A stretch of DNA of 64,000 bases from Synechococcus sp. Cruz CV12-2-Slac-r (GTDB taxonomy: Bacteria; Cyanobacteriota; Cyanobacteriia; PCC-6307; Cyanobiaceae), in the NCBI RefSeq assembly GCF_024346075.1, contig NZ_JAGQEK010000001.1, positions 1 to 64,000 of the forward strand, given 5' to 3'. Below, piece by piece: positions 37,158-47,138 of the stretch. The notes beneath the pieces are model-generated. The model searched no databases and was not told where the DNA came from. It was given only the letters and a program-made list of their open reading frames with translations. Numbering within the stretch: position 1 is the stretch's first letter; each line of letters opens with the position of its first letter. The translations under genes and the position numbers were made by a program.

Positions 37158-38357
37158 GCGCCCGCCCATACCAAACAAATACGGCAAGGCCCGCAGGCCA
37201 TACCGTTCAAATCGATAGTTAAAAAGCAGTTCCGAAAGATCAGCGGCGCTGCAGTGCTTTAAGCCCTGCAGCAATTTTTCCATGCGTTGATCGGCCTGAT
37301 TTGTGTGAAGTTTTTGCCAAGTGCGCTGGGCAAGGTGGCCACTTAGGTTCCAGCGCGCACCGAGTTGGCATTTGAGCTTGTTTTTGTAGCTCTTAATCAA
37401 GTTATTTGGCTTAGCTAGGTTTGCCAGTAGTAATGGGGCGAGAACTCTGGCGCTCTCCATTGCGTGGCGGATGCCCTCACCCCCCAGCAAGTTGGCGGTG
37501 CTCACTGCATCTCCAATCGCTAGTAAGCGGCCGCGGCCATGGCAATCGCTACGACCCACTCGGCTGCGAATTAAACCCCCATGGCGATCTAGCACACTTG
37601 CTCCGTCTAAATCCAATAAACCCAACACTTTTTTTTGTAAAACCCCAAGAGAGGGGCCAGCTTGCTTATTCGGATTAAGCAAACGACACACTCCCACCTT
37701 GAGGCAACCGGGCTGCATCGGAAATACCCAGCCATAACCATTGGGCACCCAATTGCTGCCGATTAAGAAGCTCAGGCGCTGGCTCCAGCGCTGCCAACTG
37801 TTTTGATCCACCTCCAGTAGCCATTCGAGCCCCACTCCCAGCAAAAGTGGATCCCTGGCATTTGTGCCAGCTTCAGCAATTAAGCAACGGCTTTGGCCGC
37901 TGGCATCCACCACCCAATCGGAACGTATTGAGCTGCTTTCAGCTTTGTGATTTCTCATATGCGTTATGAGCTTCATGCCGCTGCGCTCAAGTTCACAAGC
38001 GGTAACGGTGCAGCCAAGCATTAATTCACCTCCCAGGATCTGCACCTGGGCGGTGAGCCATTGGCGTAGAGCAGCAAAATCTAAAACTGCACCAAGTGCC
38101 TGGCTTTGTTGCCAGTGGTGCCATTCACCATTTGGGCTTAGTAGCTGCCAGCCACACCATCTGGCGGCCAACAGTTCCGCTGGCAAACCAAAACGATCAA
38201 TGCTGGCAAGGGGTAATGCAGCGCTGCTGAAGGCAGCTTTTGCCATATGGGGCAGGCGATCTATTAGGCAAACGCTTACCCCTGCTTGAGCTAAACAACG
38301 GGCAAGCTCCGCCCCAGCTGGCCCAGCACCAACTACAACCACTTCAAAATCGGTCAT
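37143..38357 (-). CDS. FAD-dependent oxidoreductase (geranylgeranyl reductase/lycopene-cyclase-like)
   Basis: Flavoprotein of the GG-reductase superfamily. The Rossmann motif VVVVGAGPAGAELA opens the protein, DASGQSRCL is the mid-domain signature, and GRLLAIGDAVSTANLLGGEGIRHAMESA (in parts) matches the second FAD-binding block. 404 residues. In a cyanobacterium this group acts on isoprenoids such as carotenoids or chlorophyll tails, but the substrate is not clear here. The dxs gene for isoprenoid precursors lies directly upstream on the same strand (30-base gap), supporting a role in that pathway. Confidence 0.8.
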   Translation of the reverse strand: MTDFEVVVVGAGPAGAELARCLAQAGVSVCLIDRLPHMAKAAFSSAALPLASIDRFGLPAELLAARWCGWQLLSPNGEWHHWQQSQALGAVLDFAALRQWLTAQVQILGGELMLGCTVTACELERSGMKLITHMRNHKAESSSIRSDWVVDASGQSRCLIAEAGTNARDPLLLGVGLEWLLEVDQNSWQRWSQRLSFLIGSNWVPNGYGWVFPMQPGCLKVGVCRLLNPNKQAGPSLGVLQKKVLGLLDLDGASVLDRHGGLIRSRVGRSDCHGRGRLLAIGDAVSTANLLGGEGIRHAMESARVLAPLLLANLAKPNNLIKSYKNKLKCQLGARWNLSGHLAQRTWQKLHTNQADQRMEKLLQGLKHCSAADLSELLFNYRFERYGLRALPYLFGMGGRSKSS

Positions 38358-38387
38358 CCAACTGCTGCTGCGCTAGAGATTTTCAAC

Positions 38388-40307
38388 TCATGCCGGTTGA
38401 GCTTCGCGGTGTTGCTGCTTTAAGGCAGAACCAAATTTGTCCAGGATCCGTTGGGCCATCTGGGGAGGTGTTAAGCCAAGAGCCTGTTTGGATTGCTCGG
38501 GGCTGGCGTGATCCACCAACCGATCTGGAATTCCGATGCGTAGTAAGGGCACAAGAAGATCGTTGTCTTGAAATGCTTCCAGCACAGCCGCCCCAAAACC
38601 GCCCGCTAGGCAACCTTCCTCCATCGTTACCACGAGGCCGATCCGGCGAGCCATCGGCAGCAACATGGTTTCATCGAGAGGGCGCAAGAAACGGGCATTC
38701 ACCACAGCAGCCCGCACCCCCTGCTCCTGTAATAACCCCGCTGTAGCCATAGCGGGAGCAACCATGGCGCCATAGGCAACGATCATCAAATCGTCTCCCT
38801 CCGCTAATTGTTCAGCTCGGCCAATCTCAATGGGTTCCCAACCCTCTTCTAGAAGGGGAACCCCCTCCCCTTCTCCCCGGGGGATGCGTAAAGCTGTTGG
38901 CCCTGAATGAGCGATGCAGGTAACCAACATTCTCTGCAGTTCAGCCTCATCCTTGGGGGCCATCACAGTGAAATTAGGGATACAACGTAGATAGGAAATG
39001 TCGTATTGCCCCTGATGGGTAGGTCCGTCGGCCCCCACAATTCCGGCACGATCCATCACAAAACATACGGGAAGGTTTTGGATACCCACATCGTGAATTA
39101 GTTGGTCGTAGGCCCTTTGCAAGAAGGTGCTGTAGATAGCTGCAACAGGCCTTAAGCCATCGGCAGCCATGCCTGCTGCGAGGGTAACTGCGTGCTGTTC
39201 AGCAATACCAACATCTACGTATTGCTCCGGCAATGATTTCTGTAAAAGATCTAAACCAGTGCCAGTGGCCATGGCAGCAGTAATTCCTACAATTTTAGAA
39301 TTTTGTTCGCAAAGTTTTAATAAAGTTTGGCCAAACACCTTGCTGTAACTGGGAGGTTTAGGCCTTTTCGCTGGAAAAGATTTACCGGTTGAAAGATCAA
39401 AGGCGGATTGAGCGTGATAACCAACTTGGTCTGCTTCTGCATATGGATACCCCTTACCCTTGGTGGTTGCAACGTGCACCAAAACAGGGCCTTCACAGCG
39501 GTGAGCCGCTTGGAAAGTGCGGATCATCGCCCCCATATCGTGGCCATCAACCGGCCCCATGTAGGTGAAGCCCAGTTCTTCAAATACAGCACCAACTTTG
39601 GGCACTGCTAAGCGCTTCATGCCCTCTTTTAAACGACTTAATTCCGATGGCAGCTGACCATGCATAAATGGCAAGCTTTTCACTGCCTCTTCTGCGCTGC
39701 CGCTAAGGAATTGCACCGGCGGACTTAAACGCATCCGGTTTAAGTAAGTAGACAACGCTCCTACCGGCGGTGAAATCGACATGTCGTTGTCGTTTAGCAC
39801 CACCAAGAATTTCGTTTGGGGCAAATGACCTGCGTGGTTGATCGCCTCCAAAGCCATGCCGCCTGTAAGGGCGCCATCACCGATAACTGCAACACATTTA
39901 TGGCTCAACCCTTGGCGATCCCTTGCTATCGCCATGCCAAGGGCAGCGGAAATGCTCGTGGAGGCATGGCCAGCGCCAAAATGATCAAATCGGCTTTCGG
40001 AACGCTTTAAGTAGCCCGCAACTCCCCCCTGCTGCCTGAGGGTATGGAACTGGCTATAGCGACCGGTAATCAACTTGTGGGGATAAGCCTGATGGCCCAC
40101 ATCCCACACCACCCGATCGTGATCTAGATCGAGAGTTTGATACAGGGCCAAGGTGAGTTCCACCACCCCGAGCCCCGGGCCAAGGTGGCCTCCAGAGGTG
40201 GAAACGGTCTCTAAGTGCTTTTCGCGGATCTGCCGAGCAACTGCTTCCAATTCCTGGATGCTGCTGCCGTGCAATTGATTCGGATGACTCAGCTCGCTGA
40301 GGTGCAT
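38388..40307 (-). CDS. dxs: 1-deoxy-D-xylulose-5-phosphate synthase
   Basis: First step of the MEP isoprenoid pathway: condenses pyruvate with glyceraldehyde-3-phosphate using thiamine diphosphate. Seen: [10 protein letters not shown], the ThDP/Mg loop [18 protein letters not shown], the transketolase-like [16 protein letters not shown] with the catalytic Glu, and the C-terminal domain. 639 residues is normal. Its 3' neighbour, 30 bases away, is a FAD reductase likely acting on isoprenoids. Confidence 0.97.
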   Translation of the reverse strand: MHLSELSHPNQLHGSSIQELEAVARQIREKHLETVSTSGGHLGPGLGVVELTLALYQTLDLDHDRVVWDVGHQAYPHKLITGRYSQFHTLRQQGGVAGYLKRSESRFDHFGAGHASTSISAALGMAIARDRQGLSHKCVAVIGDGALTGGMALEAINHAGHLPQTKFLVVLNDNDMSISPPVGALSTYLNRMRLSPPVQFLSGSAEEAVKSLPFMHGQLPSELSRLKEGMKRLAVPKVGAVFEELGFTYMGPVDGHDMGAMIRTFQAAHRCEGPVLVHVATTKGKGYPYAEADQVGYHAQSAFDLSTGKSFPAKRPKPPSYSKVFGQTLLKLCEQNSKIVGITAAMATGTGLDLLQKSLPEQYVDVGIAEQHAVTLAAGMAADGLRPVAAIYSTFLQRAYDQLIHDVGIQNLPVCFVMDRAGIVGADGPTHQGQYDISYLRCIPNFTVMAPKDEAELQRMLVTCIAHSGPTALRIPRGEGEGVPLLEEGWEPIEIGRAEQLAEGDDLMIVAYGAMVAPAMATAGLLQEQGVRAAVVNARFLRPLDETMLLPMARRIGLVVTMEEGCLAGGFGAAVLEAFQDNDLLVPLLRIGIPDRLVDHASPEQSKQALGLTPPQMAQRILDKFGSALKQQHREAQPA

Positions 40308-40383
40308 TCCGCCGGGGCTCTGTGGCTATTGAATCTAGGCCCCCCACACCAAGGTCGAAGATATAGGGACGAAATGAGGCGTT

Positions 40384-41907
40384 ATGGAGGGCTACCTACA
40401 AAGAATTTTGAGGGCTCGGGTCTACGACGTAGCCCAAATAACCCCTTTGGAGCTGGCCCCAAACCTGTCGGCACGCCTGGGTCAGCAGGTGTGGCTGAAA
40501 AGGGAAGATCTCCAACCGGTCTTTTCTTTCAAATTGCGGGGTGCCTTCAACAAAATGGTGCAGCTCACAGTTGAACAACGGCAGCAGGGGGTAATTGCCG
40601 CCAGTGCCGGCAACCATGCCCAAGGAGTGGCCTTAGCAGCGCAAAAGCTTGGTTGCCATGCAGTAATCGTGATGCCCCTCACCACCCCGCGCACCAAGGT
40701 GGAGGCGGTGCAAAGGCGGGGCGCTGAGGTGGTGCTCCATGGCGACACCTACGACGAAGCCCATGAAGAAGCACGGAAATTGGAATTAGAGCGGGGGCTC
40801 TGCTTTATTCACCCCTTTGACGACCCAGATGTAATTGCAGGCCAAGGCACGATCGGTCTTGAAATCCTGCGGCAATGCCCTGAGCCACCAGCAGCGATAT
40901 ATCTGGCGGTGGGTGGTGGTGGCTTGATTGCAGGGGTGGGTGCCTACGTGAAATCCCTCTGGCCCCAGGTGGAAATAATTGGGGTAGAGCCTGTTGATGC
41001 CGATGCCATGACCCGTTCTCTTGCCGCTGGTAAACGTATCTGCCTTGAACAGGTGGGCCTATTTGCAGATGGCGTAGCAGTTCGCCAGGTGGGCGTTGAA
41101 ACTTTTCGCCTTGCCCAGCAGGTGGTGGATCGGATGGTAACTGTTGATAGCGACGCTATTTGTGCCGCTATCAAAGATGTTTTTGAAGACACCCGTTCAA
41201 TTCTTGAACCCGCTGGTGCCCTGGCCATCGCAGGCTTAAAAGCCGATGCCTCGAGGCGCCCTAAGGGCCAACAATTGGTGGCAGTGGCTTGCGGGGCAAA
41301 TATGAATTTTGAAAGATTGCGCTTCGTGGCGGAAAGAGCCGAACTAGGTGAAGAGAGGGAGGCAATGTTTGCAGTAGAGATTCCAGAAGGTCCTGGGCAT
41401 CTGCGGCAGTTTTGTCGTTTGTTAGGCCAACACAACCTCACGGAATTTAGTTATCGAATGGCGGCAGGCGCAAAAGCGCAGATTTTTATCGGAGTGCAAA
41501 TTCTTAATCGCGCCGATGCTGATGCATTAGCAAAAAAGCTGATCAATGGGGGATTTGCCTGTGTTGATCTTTCAGGTAATGAACTGGCCAAGCTGCATTT
41601 ACGCCACATGGTTGGGGGGCGTTTACCGCAACCCCATAAAAGCGATGGCGCTGCACAAGAACTGCTTTATCGCTTTGAATTCCCTGAAAAGCCAGGCGCT
41701 TTGATGGCTTTTGTTGAAGAGTTAAATCCGAATTGGAACATATCAATCTTTCACTACCGCAACCAAGGTTCTGATGTGGGCCGCATCGTTGTTGGGGTGC
41801 AGGTGCCACCCCATGAATTAAGCCATTGGCAACAGTTCCTGGATCAATTAAAAGTGCCTTGTACAAACGAAACAGATAACCCTGCTTATCAATTGTTCTT
41901 GGTGTGA
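40384..41907 (+). CDS. ilvA: Threonine ammonia-lyase (biosynthetic)
   Basis: Deaminates threonine to 2-oxobutanoate, the committed step to isoleucine. The PLP lysine is in FSFKLRGAF near residue 44, and GGGGLIAGVGAYVK is the phosphate-binding loop. Two C-terminal ACT-like repeats begin at about 330 (EIPEGPGHLRQFCRLL) and 425 (EFPEKPGALMAFVEEL); these bind isoleucine and valine for feedback control. 507 residues matches IlvA. scpB follows 3 bases after the stop. Confidence 0.97.
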   Translation: MEGYLQRILRARVYDVAQITPLELAPNLSARLGQQVWLKREDLQPVFSFKLRGAFNKMVQLTVEQRQQGVIAASAGNHAQGVALAAQKLGCHAVIVMPLTTPRTKVEAVQRRGAEVVLHGDTYDEAHEEARKLELERGLCFIHPFDDPDVIAGQGTIGLEILRQCPEPPAAIYLAVGGGGLIAGVGAYVKSLWPQVEIIGVEPVDADAMTRSLAAGKRICLEQVGLFADGVAVRQVGVETFRLAQQVVDRMVTVDSDAICAAIKDVFEDTRSILEPAGALAIAGLKADASRRPKGQQLVAVACGANMNFERLRFVAERAELGEEREAMFAVEIPEGPGHLRQFCRLLGQHNLTEFSYRMAAGAKAQIFIGVQILNRADADALAKKLINGGFACVDLSGNELAKLHLRHMVGGRLPQPHKSDGAAQELLYRFEFPEKPGALMAFVEELNPNWNISIFHYRNQGSDVGRIVVGVQVPPHELSHWQQFLDQLKVPCTNETDNPAYQLFLV

Positions 41908-41910
41908 ACG

Positions 41911-42402
41911 TTGTCTAATCCCGATCTATCTTTGCCGGCACAGCTAGAGGCGGTGCTTTACCTGAAGGGGCGCTGCCTCAGCTTGGGGCAGCTAAGTGAA
42001 TTGGTGCACTATCCCACTGAAGAAGTGGAACTGGCACTAATCACTTTGATGGCCGATTATGCCCATCGCGATACCGCCCTAGAAATTCGTCAGGAGGCTG
42101 CTGGTTTCAGTTTGCAATTAAGGGCTGATCTAAGCGAATTAGTGCGCGAATTAGTACCCGTGGATCTGAGCACCGCCAGCCTGCGCACGCTGGCAACTGT
42201 TGCCCTTAAAAAAAGAATCCTCCAATCGGAACTTGTTGATTTACGGGGCAGCGGCGCCTACGACCACATCAAAGAGCTGGTGGAGCAGGGGTTCATCGAA
42301 AGGCGCCGCCAGAGTGATGGCAGATCATTTTGGATCAGCCTTACAGAAAAATTCCACCGAACTTTCAGCGTAAAAAGCAGTACTGGCACCGAAGCTGGAT
42401 AG
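41911..42402 (+). CDS. scpB: Segregation and condensation protein B
   Basis: Winged-helix partner of the SMC-ScpA condensin complex in chromosome organisation. QLEAVLYLKGRCLSLGQL opens the first winged helix and a second one ends with IKELVEQGFIERRR. 163 residues is within range. Starts at TTG 41911, just after the ilvA stop; no ATG is available in frame. scpA and smc are not in the window. Confidence 0.9.
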   Translation: MSNPDLSLPAQLEAVLYLKGRCLSLGQLSELVHYPTEEVELALITLMADYAHRDTALEIRQEAAGFSLQLRADLSELVRELVPVDLSTASLRTLATVALKKRILQSELVDLRGSGAYDHIKELVEQGFIERRRQSDGRSFWISLTEKFHRTFSVKSSTGTEAG

Positions 42403-42438
42403 ATTTGGTGAAATTCGTTAGTCCCTTTCCTTAATTCC

Positions 42439-42732
42439 ATGGAAATCAGCTTCTTTTTGCAGGTATTAGCTCAAACTCTGAGTATTTATACACTCGTTTT
42501 AGTGGTGCGCGTGTTGTTGAGCTGGTTTCCAAATCTTGATTGGGGCAACCCTTTGCTCTCGGCCCTCAGCTCAATAACAGATCCATACCTGAATATCTTT
42601 CGCGGCTTGATTCCGCCATTAGGAGGGCTTGATTTATCAGCATTAGTTGCCTTCTTTGCCCTACAGATCAGCGGAGGCCTATTGAGTCAATTAGCCATGA
42701 GCACAGCCCCAGGCCTTAGTTCTTTTCAATAG
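42439..42732 (+). CDS. YggT-family membrane protein (YlmG/Ycf19-like)
   Basis: 97 residues with two membrane helices (about 7-30 and 66-88) and the family motif VLLSWFPNLDWGNPLLSAL (in part), TDPYLNIFRGLIPPLGG. Homologues in plastids help thylakoid and nucleoid organisation. Follows scpB by 36 bases. Confidence 0.9.
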   Translation: MEISFFLQVLAQTLSIYTLVLVVRVLLSWFPNLDWGNPLLSALSSITDPYLNIFRGLIPPLGGLDLSALVAFFALQISGGLLSQLAMSTAPGLSSFQ

Positions 42733-42762
42733 TTCTTTTCAATAGTTTTTTGCCAAAACCCA

Positions 42763-43236
42763 TCACTGCAAGTTCAATTCTTGCTCAAGTGGCAGCAAAT
42801 CCAATTCATCTGCCGCGGCCCTTGCCCTTACTGGCGCATTGAATCCTTTTGCTTTTGCATTGCTTACTTTTAGGGGCCCCGGAGTACCAGCTGGTACAGC
42901 TAAGCGCAAGGCAAAGGGGGAGCTGCCTGGCGGCACGTCGCCAATAGAGCCAACTCGGGTGCGATTTTGCAGCACGGGTTCACCGCTGGCATCAAGAATT
43001 TGGGCAAATACATCCGTATCCACAACCGGTTTAGAACCGTTGTTAAGAACCTCACCGCGCAAGGCGTAACAACTGGCCCCTAAGGGGCGACGGAAATCGG
43101 GTTGCGCCCCCACATCAGCCTTGGGGCAGGGCTCAATGCTTATTCCTGAAACCTGGAGATTTGCGGCAAAGGCTGTTGTTGGCAGAGAAAAAAACAGGCC
43201 GATCGCAATAATAAAACCCCAAAAGCAAGCCATCAT
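42763..43236 (-). CDS. Secreted protein with FxLYD-like domain, function unknown
   Basis: 157 residues with a signal peptide (about 1-24, cleaving after AFA). The mature part has two Cys (SIEPCPKAD and GASCYALRGEV) and a stretch LRGEVLNNGSKPVVDTDVFAQILDASG (in parts), resembling the small beta-sandwich FxLYD/DUF3426-type domains often found in exported proteins. Probably periplasmic. Its ATG overlaps the MazG-like stop (ATGA), so the two are co-translated. Confidence 0.7.
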   Translation of the reverse strand: MMACFWGFIIAIGLFFSLPTTAFAANLQVSGISIEPCPKADVGAQPDFRRPLGASCYALRGEVLNNGSKPVVDTDVFAQILDASGEPVLQNRTRVGSIGDVPPGSSPFALRLAVPAGTPGPLKVSNAKAKGFNAPVRARAAADELDLLPLEQELNLQ

Positions 43237-43562
43237 CGATCGTCTCCGCTTCCACTGATCACGTTACGGGCGGCGCGACTCTGAAGTTTTTCAAGATTCA
43301 ACTCCCCAATCGCCTGAAGGCTAAAACCCAATTCATCCGCTAGCTGCGCCACATACCAGAGCACATCCCCTAGTTCAAGGGCGATCGCCTGCTTATTGGC
43401 GCTGCTGAAATCTCCCCCCTGATCGCGTAAAACCTTCTTTACTTTGTCTGCAACTTCACCGGCCTCCCCGCAAAGACCCAGGGTGGGGTAAAGGATATTG
43501 GCACCAAGATCGGGATATCTGGCGGTGCGCCGGGCAAACGACTGATACGAATTGAGGTCCAT
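43233..43562 (-). CDS. MazG-like nucleotide pyrophosphohydrolase
   Basis: Short MazG/dCTPase-type NTP pyrophosphohydrolase that cleans the nucleotide pool. The metal-binding pattern LCGEAGEVADKVKK near residue 32 and ALELGDVLWYVAQLA near 62 gives the ExxE...ExxD set. 109 residues, so a single-domain version. Co-translated with the secreted protein downstream; diverges from pyk across 45 bases. Confidence 0.9.
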   Translation of the reverse strand: MDLNSYQSFARRTARYPDLGANILYPTLGLCGEAGEVADKVKKVLRDQGGDFSSANKQAIALELGDVLWYVAQLADELGFSLQAIGELNLEKLQSRAARNVISGSGDDR

Positions 43563-43607
43563 TGGTTCCGTAGGGTGATAGCTTCCGCACCGTCTCCAGC
43601 CCGGTAA

Positions 43608-45392
43608 ATGCCAAAGCCCGACCTGCAGCGACGCACCAAGATTGTCGCCACCATCGGGCCCGCCACCGAATCGCCGGAGATGATTCGTGAACTGATTCTT
43701 GCGGGTGCCACTACCTTCCGGCTCAATTTTTCACACGGCGATCACTCTGAACATGCCCAGCGGGCAGCAACAATCCGGCAAGTAGCTCATCAACTCGGGG
43801 TGCACGTGGGCATCCTGCAAGACCTGCAGGGGCCAAAAATTCGTTTAGGACGCTTCAACGCAGGGCCTATCACCCTGGCCAAGGGCGATAGTTTTGCGCT
43901 CACGGCAAGGGATGTGGCTTGCGATCAGCACATCGCCACCGTTACCTACGACAAACTCGCCTCTGAGGTGCCCCCAGGCAGCCGAATCCTGATGGACGAC
44001 GGCAAGGTGGAGATGGAGGTTGATTGGATAGATCACCAGGAACAAACCCTCCACTGCAAAGTAACGGTGGGCGGTGTTCTTTCAAATAACAAAGGGGTGA
44101 ATTTCCCCGATGTATTGCTTTCAGTGAGGGCTCTCACAGCCAAAGATCGCAACGACCTCGCCTTTGGTTTGCAATTGGGGGTTGATTGGGTAGCGCTCAG
44201 TTTTGTGCGCAATCCATCAGACATGGAAGAAATACGCGAACTGATTCGCACCCTCGGCCACAGAACACCAGTAATTGCAAAGATTGAAAAATTTGAAGCG
44301 ATTGATCAAATCGATTCGATCTTGCCTTTATGCCATGGGGTGATGGTTGCCCGTGGTGATCTCGGCGTTGAGATGGCCGCAGAAGAAGTGCCCCTGCTGC
44401 AAAAAGAACTTATCCGCAAAGCCAATTCGATGGGCATTCCCATCATCACGGCCACCCAAATGCTCGACAGCATGGCAACAAACGCCAGGCCCACTAGAGC
44501 TGAAGTTAGCGACGTGGCCAATGCCATCCTTGATGGCACTGATGCGGTGATGCTTTCAAATGAAACTGCCGTAGGCCTTTACCCGGTAGAGGCGGTGGAA
44601 ACGATGGCTCGCATCGCTAAACGCATCGAACAAAATTATCCAAATCGTCAGCCCGATACTCAGCTGGCTAGCACCATCCCCAACGCGATTAGCCAAGCGG
44701 TGAGCACCATCGCAAATCAATTGGATGCTGCCGCGATTTTGCCGCTCACAAAAACAGGAGCCACCGCCAGAAACGTGAGCAAATTTCGGCCCTCTACCCC
44801 AATTCTTGCTGTAACAAGCGACGTAAAAGTGGCGCGGCAGTTGCAATTGGTATGGGGTGTAAATCCCTTAGTTATCAGCACGCAAAGTTCCACCAGCCGC
44901 ACATTCAGCATGGCTATGGGGGTAGCCCAAGAGCAGGGATTACTTGAAGATGGTGATCTTGTAGTACAAACCGCTGGCACCCTTAGAGGCGTTAGCGGAT
45001 CCACCGACCTTGTGACGGTGGGTATTGTTTCGGCGGTGCTTGGCCGTGGCACAGGATTTGGAAACGCTTCTGTGAGTGGCAAGGTTCGATTAGCTCAAAC
45101 CCCTGAAGAAGCTGCAAGCATCGAACCTGGAGAAATCTTGGTGGTAGCTCACACAACAGCCTCCTACCTAGAGGCAATTCGCCGCTCTGGTGGAGTAATC
45201 ACAGAGGAGGATGGAAGCCAGAGCCATGCCGCTGTAATTGGCCAAAGGCTCGGCATTCCCGTAGTTGTGGGGGTTGCCAATGCAACCCGCGATGTAAGGC
45301 AAGGAGAAGTGGTTACCCTTGATATCCGCAATGGGTTAGTTCACCGGGGCACCCATGTTCACGACCACAGCAGCGCCGATAACATTGGTTGA
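43608..45392 (+). CDS. pyk: Pyruvate kinase with C-terminal PEP-utiliser-like domain
   Basis: Last step of glycolysis: PEP plus ADP to pyruvate plus ATP. Seen: RTKIVATIGPA, the NFSHGD substrate motif, the catalytic IAKIEK loop, and ARGDLGVEM. 594 residues is longer than the 470-residue E. coli form because of a C-terminal domain with TEEDGSQSHAAVIGQRLG near 531; this His-bearing PEP-utiliser-like module is found in Bacillus and cyanobacterial enzymes. A MacB-like permease gene follows after 21 bases. Confidence 0.97.
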   Translation: MPKPDLQRRTKIVATIGPATESPEMIRELILAGATTFRLNFSHGDHSEHAQRAATIRQVAHQLGVHVGILQDLQGPKIRLGRFNAGPITLAKGDSFALTARDVACDQHIATVTYDKLASEVPPGSRILMDDGKVEMEVDWIDHQEQTLHCKVTVGGVLSNNKGVNFPDVLLSVRALTAKDRNDLAFGLQLGVDWVALSFVRNPSDMEEIRELIRTLGHRTPVIAKIEKFEAIDQIDSILPLCHGVMVARGDLGVEMAAEEVPLLQKELIRKANSMGIPIITATQMLDSMATNARPTRAEVSDVANAILDGTDAVMLSNETAVGLYPVEAVETMARIAKRIEQNYPNRQPDTQLASTIPNAISQAVSTIANQLDAAAILPLTKTGATARNVSKFRPSTPILAVTSDVKVARQLQLVWGVNPLVISTQSSTSRTFSMAMGVAQEQGLLEDGDLVVQTAGTLRGVSGSTDLVTVGIVSAVLGRGTGFGNASVSGKVRLAQTPEEAASIEPGEILVVAHTTASYLEAIRRSGGVITEEDGSQSHAAVIGQRLGIPVVVGVANATRDVRQGEVVTLDIRNGLVHRGTHVHDHSSADNIG

Positions 45393-45413
45393 AAAACTTT
45401 TGGTTGAAACACC

Positions 45414-46643
45414 ATGAGTGCGCGCCTGCCTTTGCGGGACACCATTGGCATGGCCCTTGGGGCGTTGAGTTCAAATCGCTTGCGTTCCGCGCTCACGATG
45501 CTTGGAATCGTGATTGGGAACGCTTCAGTGATAACTCTTGTTGGCGTTGGTAAAGGGGCGCAAAACCTAGCTGAGGGGCAACTGAGCACCCTTGGTGCGA
45601 ACGTTTTATTCGTGGTTCCAGGCAACAACGACACTCGACGCCGTGGCATCGAAACACCAAAAACTCTTGTTTTAGAAGATGCAAACGCGATTCTTGAACA
45701 GGTGCCAAGCATTAGCCGAATTGCACCTCAAATAACCCTTAGCGAAACAGTTAGGGCCCGTGATTTAAGCGCCACAGCAACAATTTCGGGGATTACGCCT
45801 GATTTTTTAGCGGTGCGTCGTTTTGATATGGCCCAAGGGCGTTTTTTTAGCGAGGCCGATATGCAAGGGGCCCGCAATGTGGCGGTGTTAGGACCAGACA
45901 TTGCTGAAAGATTGCTCCCAGGTGGTTACCCGATTGGCAAGGAGGTGAGAATTCGCAACCAGTCTTTTCAGGTGGTGGGAATCATGGCCTCCAAAGGTGC
46001 CTTCCTCGGACAAAATCAAGATGATGCTGTTTATGTGCCGTTAAGCACGATGGTGAGCCGTTTAAGTGGCCGAGATCCAACTTTTGGTACTTCTCTGAGC
46101 TTCGTAAGTGTGGAAGCAAAAGATGAACGATCTGTGAGCGCCGCTAAATTTCAAATTAGTAATTTGCTGCGTTTGCGTCACAAAATCCTGCGGGAAGATG
46201 ATTTTGCGGTGCGTTCACAAAAAGATGCCCTTTCGATCGTAGGAACTATCACTGGCGGGCTCACCTTGATGCTGGGGGCCATTGGTGCCATATCTCTCTT
46301 GGTTGGCGGCATCGGCATCATGAATATCATGTTGGTTTCCGTAAGCGAGCGCACCCAAGAGATCGGTTTACGCAAAGCCGTTGGGGCCCGCAGTAACGAC
46401 GTACTTCTGCAGTTCTTAATTGAAGCTTTAGTGGTTTCTAGCTTGGGGGGCTTAGTTGGCAGTTTGCTTGGGCTTGGCGCGGTGATGGCCGTGGCAGCTG
46501 TAACACCACTACCGGCTGCAATTGGTTTGTGGAATGTGGCCAGCACAGTGGCCCTTTCAGGATCAATCGGCCTCTTTTTTGGTGTGGTGCCTGCGCGCAG
46601 AGCCGCAAGAATGGATCCCATCGTTGCCCTACGCAGGCTATGA
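45414..46643 (+). CDS. MacB-like ABC transporter permease (FtsX fold)
   Basis: Membrane subunit of a MacB/LolCDE-type ABC system, usually for export of lipids, peptides or envelope components. One N-terminal helix, a periplasmic domain of about 230 residues, then three C-terminal helices with GGIGIMNIMLVSVSERTQEIGLRKAVGA (in parts), the FtsX signature. 409 residues. No ATPase is fused or adjacent, so it must pair with one encoded elsewhere. Its stop overlaps the ATG of the Nudix gene (ATGA). Confidence 0.92.
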   Translation: MSARLPLRDTIGMALGALSSNRLRSALTMLGIVIGNASVITLVGVGKGAQNLAEGQLSTLGANVLFVVPGNNDTRRRGIETPKTLVLEDANAILEQVPSISRIAPQITLSETVRARDLSATATISGITPDFLAVRRFDMAQGRFFSEADMQGARNVAVLGPDIAERLLPGGYPIGKEVRIRNQSFQVVGIMASKGAFLGQNQDDAVYVPLSTMVSRLSGRDPTFGTSLSFVSVEAKDERSVSAAKFQISNLLRLRHKILREDDFAVRSQKDALSIVGTITGGLTLMLGAIGAISLLVGGIGIMNIMLVSVSERTQEIGLRKAVGARSNDVLLQFLIEALVVSSLGGLVGSLLGLGAVMAVAAVTPLPAAIGLWNVASTVALSGSIGLFFGVVPARRAARMDPIVALRRL

Positions 46644-47068
46644 ACTGCCCAGAGGTTGCCCTTGCCATGCTTGAGCGTGAAGGCAGATGGCTTTTGCAAT
46701 TACGCGACGACATCGATGGAATTGTTTATCCAGGCACCTGGGCATTGTTTGGTGGCCATCTTGAAAGCGGAGAAAGCCCCGCCCAAGCGGTGCAACGGGA
46801 GCTAAAGGAGGAAATCAACTGGACCACTACGCAGCTAGAGCCTTGGTTCAGTAAATCAAGCCCCCAGCGCATAGCCCACTTCTTTCGCGCTGCTCTCACA
46901 GTGCCGCTGAGCGCTCTAACACTGCTGGAGGGGCAAGACATGGCCCTTGCCAGCCTTGAGGAACTTTGCAGCGGCCAGGTAAGCAGCAAGGTTTGCGGTG
47001 AAACAAGGTCTTTTGCCCCTTCTCTGCAATGGGCTGTAGATCAAATGTTGCAAGAAAATTCGCGCTAA
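46640..47068 (+). CDS. Nudix hydrolase
   Basis: Hydrolyses a nucleoside diphosphate-linked substrate; substrate unknown. The Nudix box starts GGHLESGESPAQAVQREL and continues KEEI, with Gly, Glu and the REL-EE residues in place; the usual final Gly is Asn. 142 residues from the ATG at 46640, which overlaps the permease stop. Longer starts lie inside the permease gene and are rejected. Confidence 0.9.
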   Translation: MNCPEVALAMLEREGRWLLQLRDDIDGIVYPGTWALFGGHLESGESPAQAVQRELKEEINWTTTQLEPWFSKSSPQRIAHFFRAALTVPLSALTLLEGQDMALASLEELCSGQVSSKVCGETRSFAPSLQWAVDQMLQENSR

Positions 47069-47138
47069 ACCACTCCGCTGGCTTCTTTGGGTCTTTACAA
47101 TTACTAAACATTTTTAGCCATAGGCTGCAATCGCACCC

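Noticed and set aside
46178-46699. Minus-strand open frame of 173 codons opposite the MacB-like permease
   Set aside because: Ser/Thr/Pro-rich antisense product with no domain; the plus-strand FtsX domain is clear.
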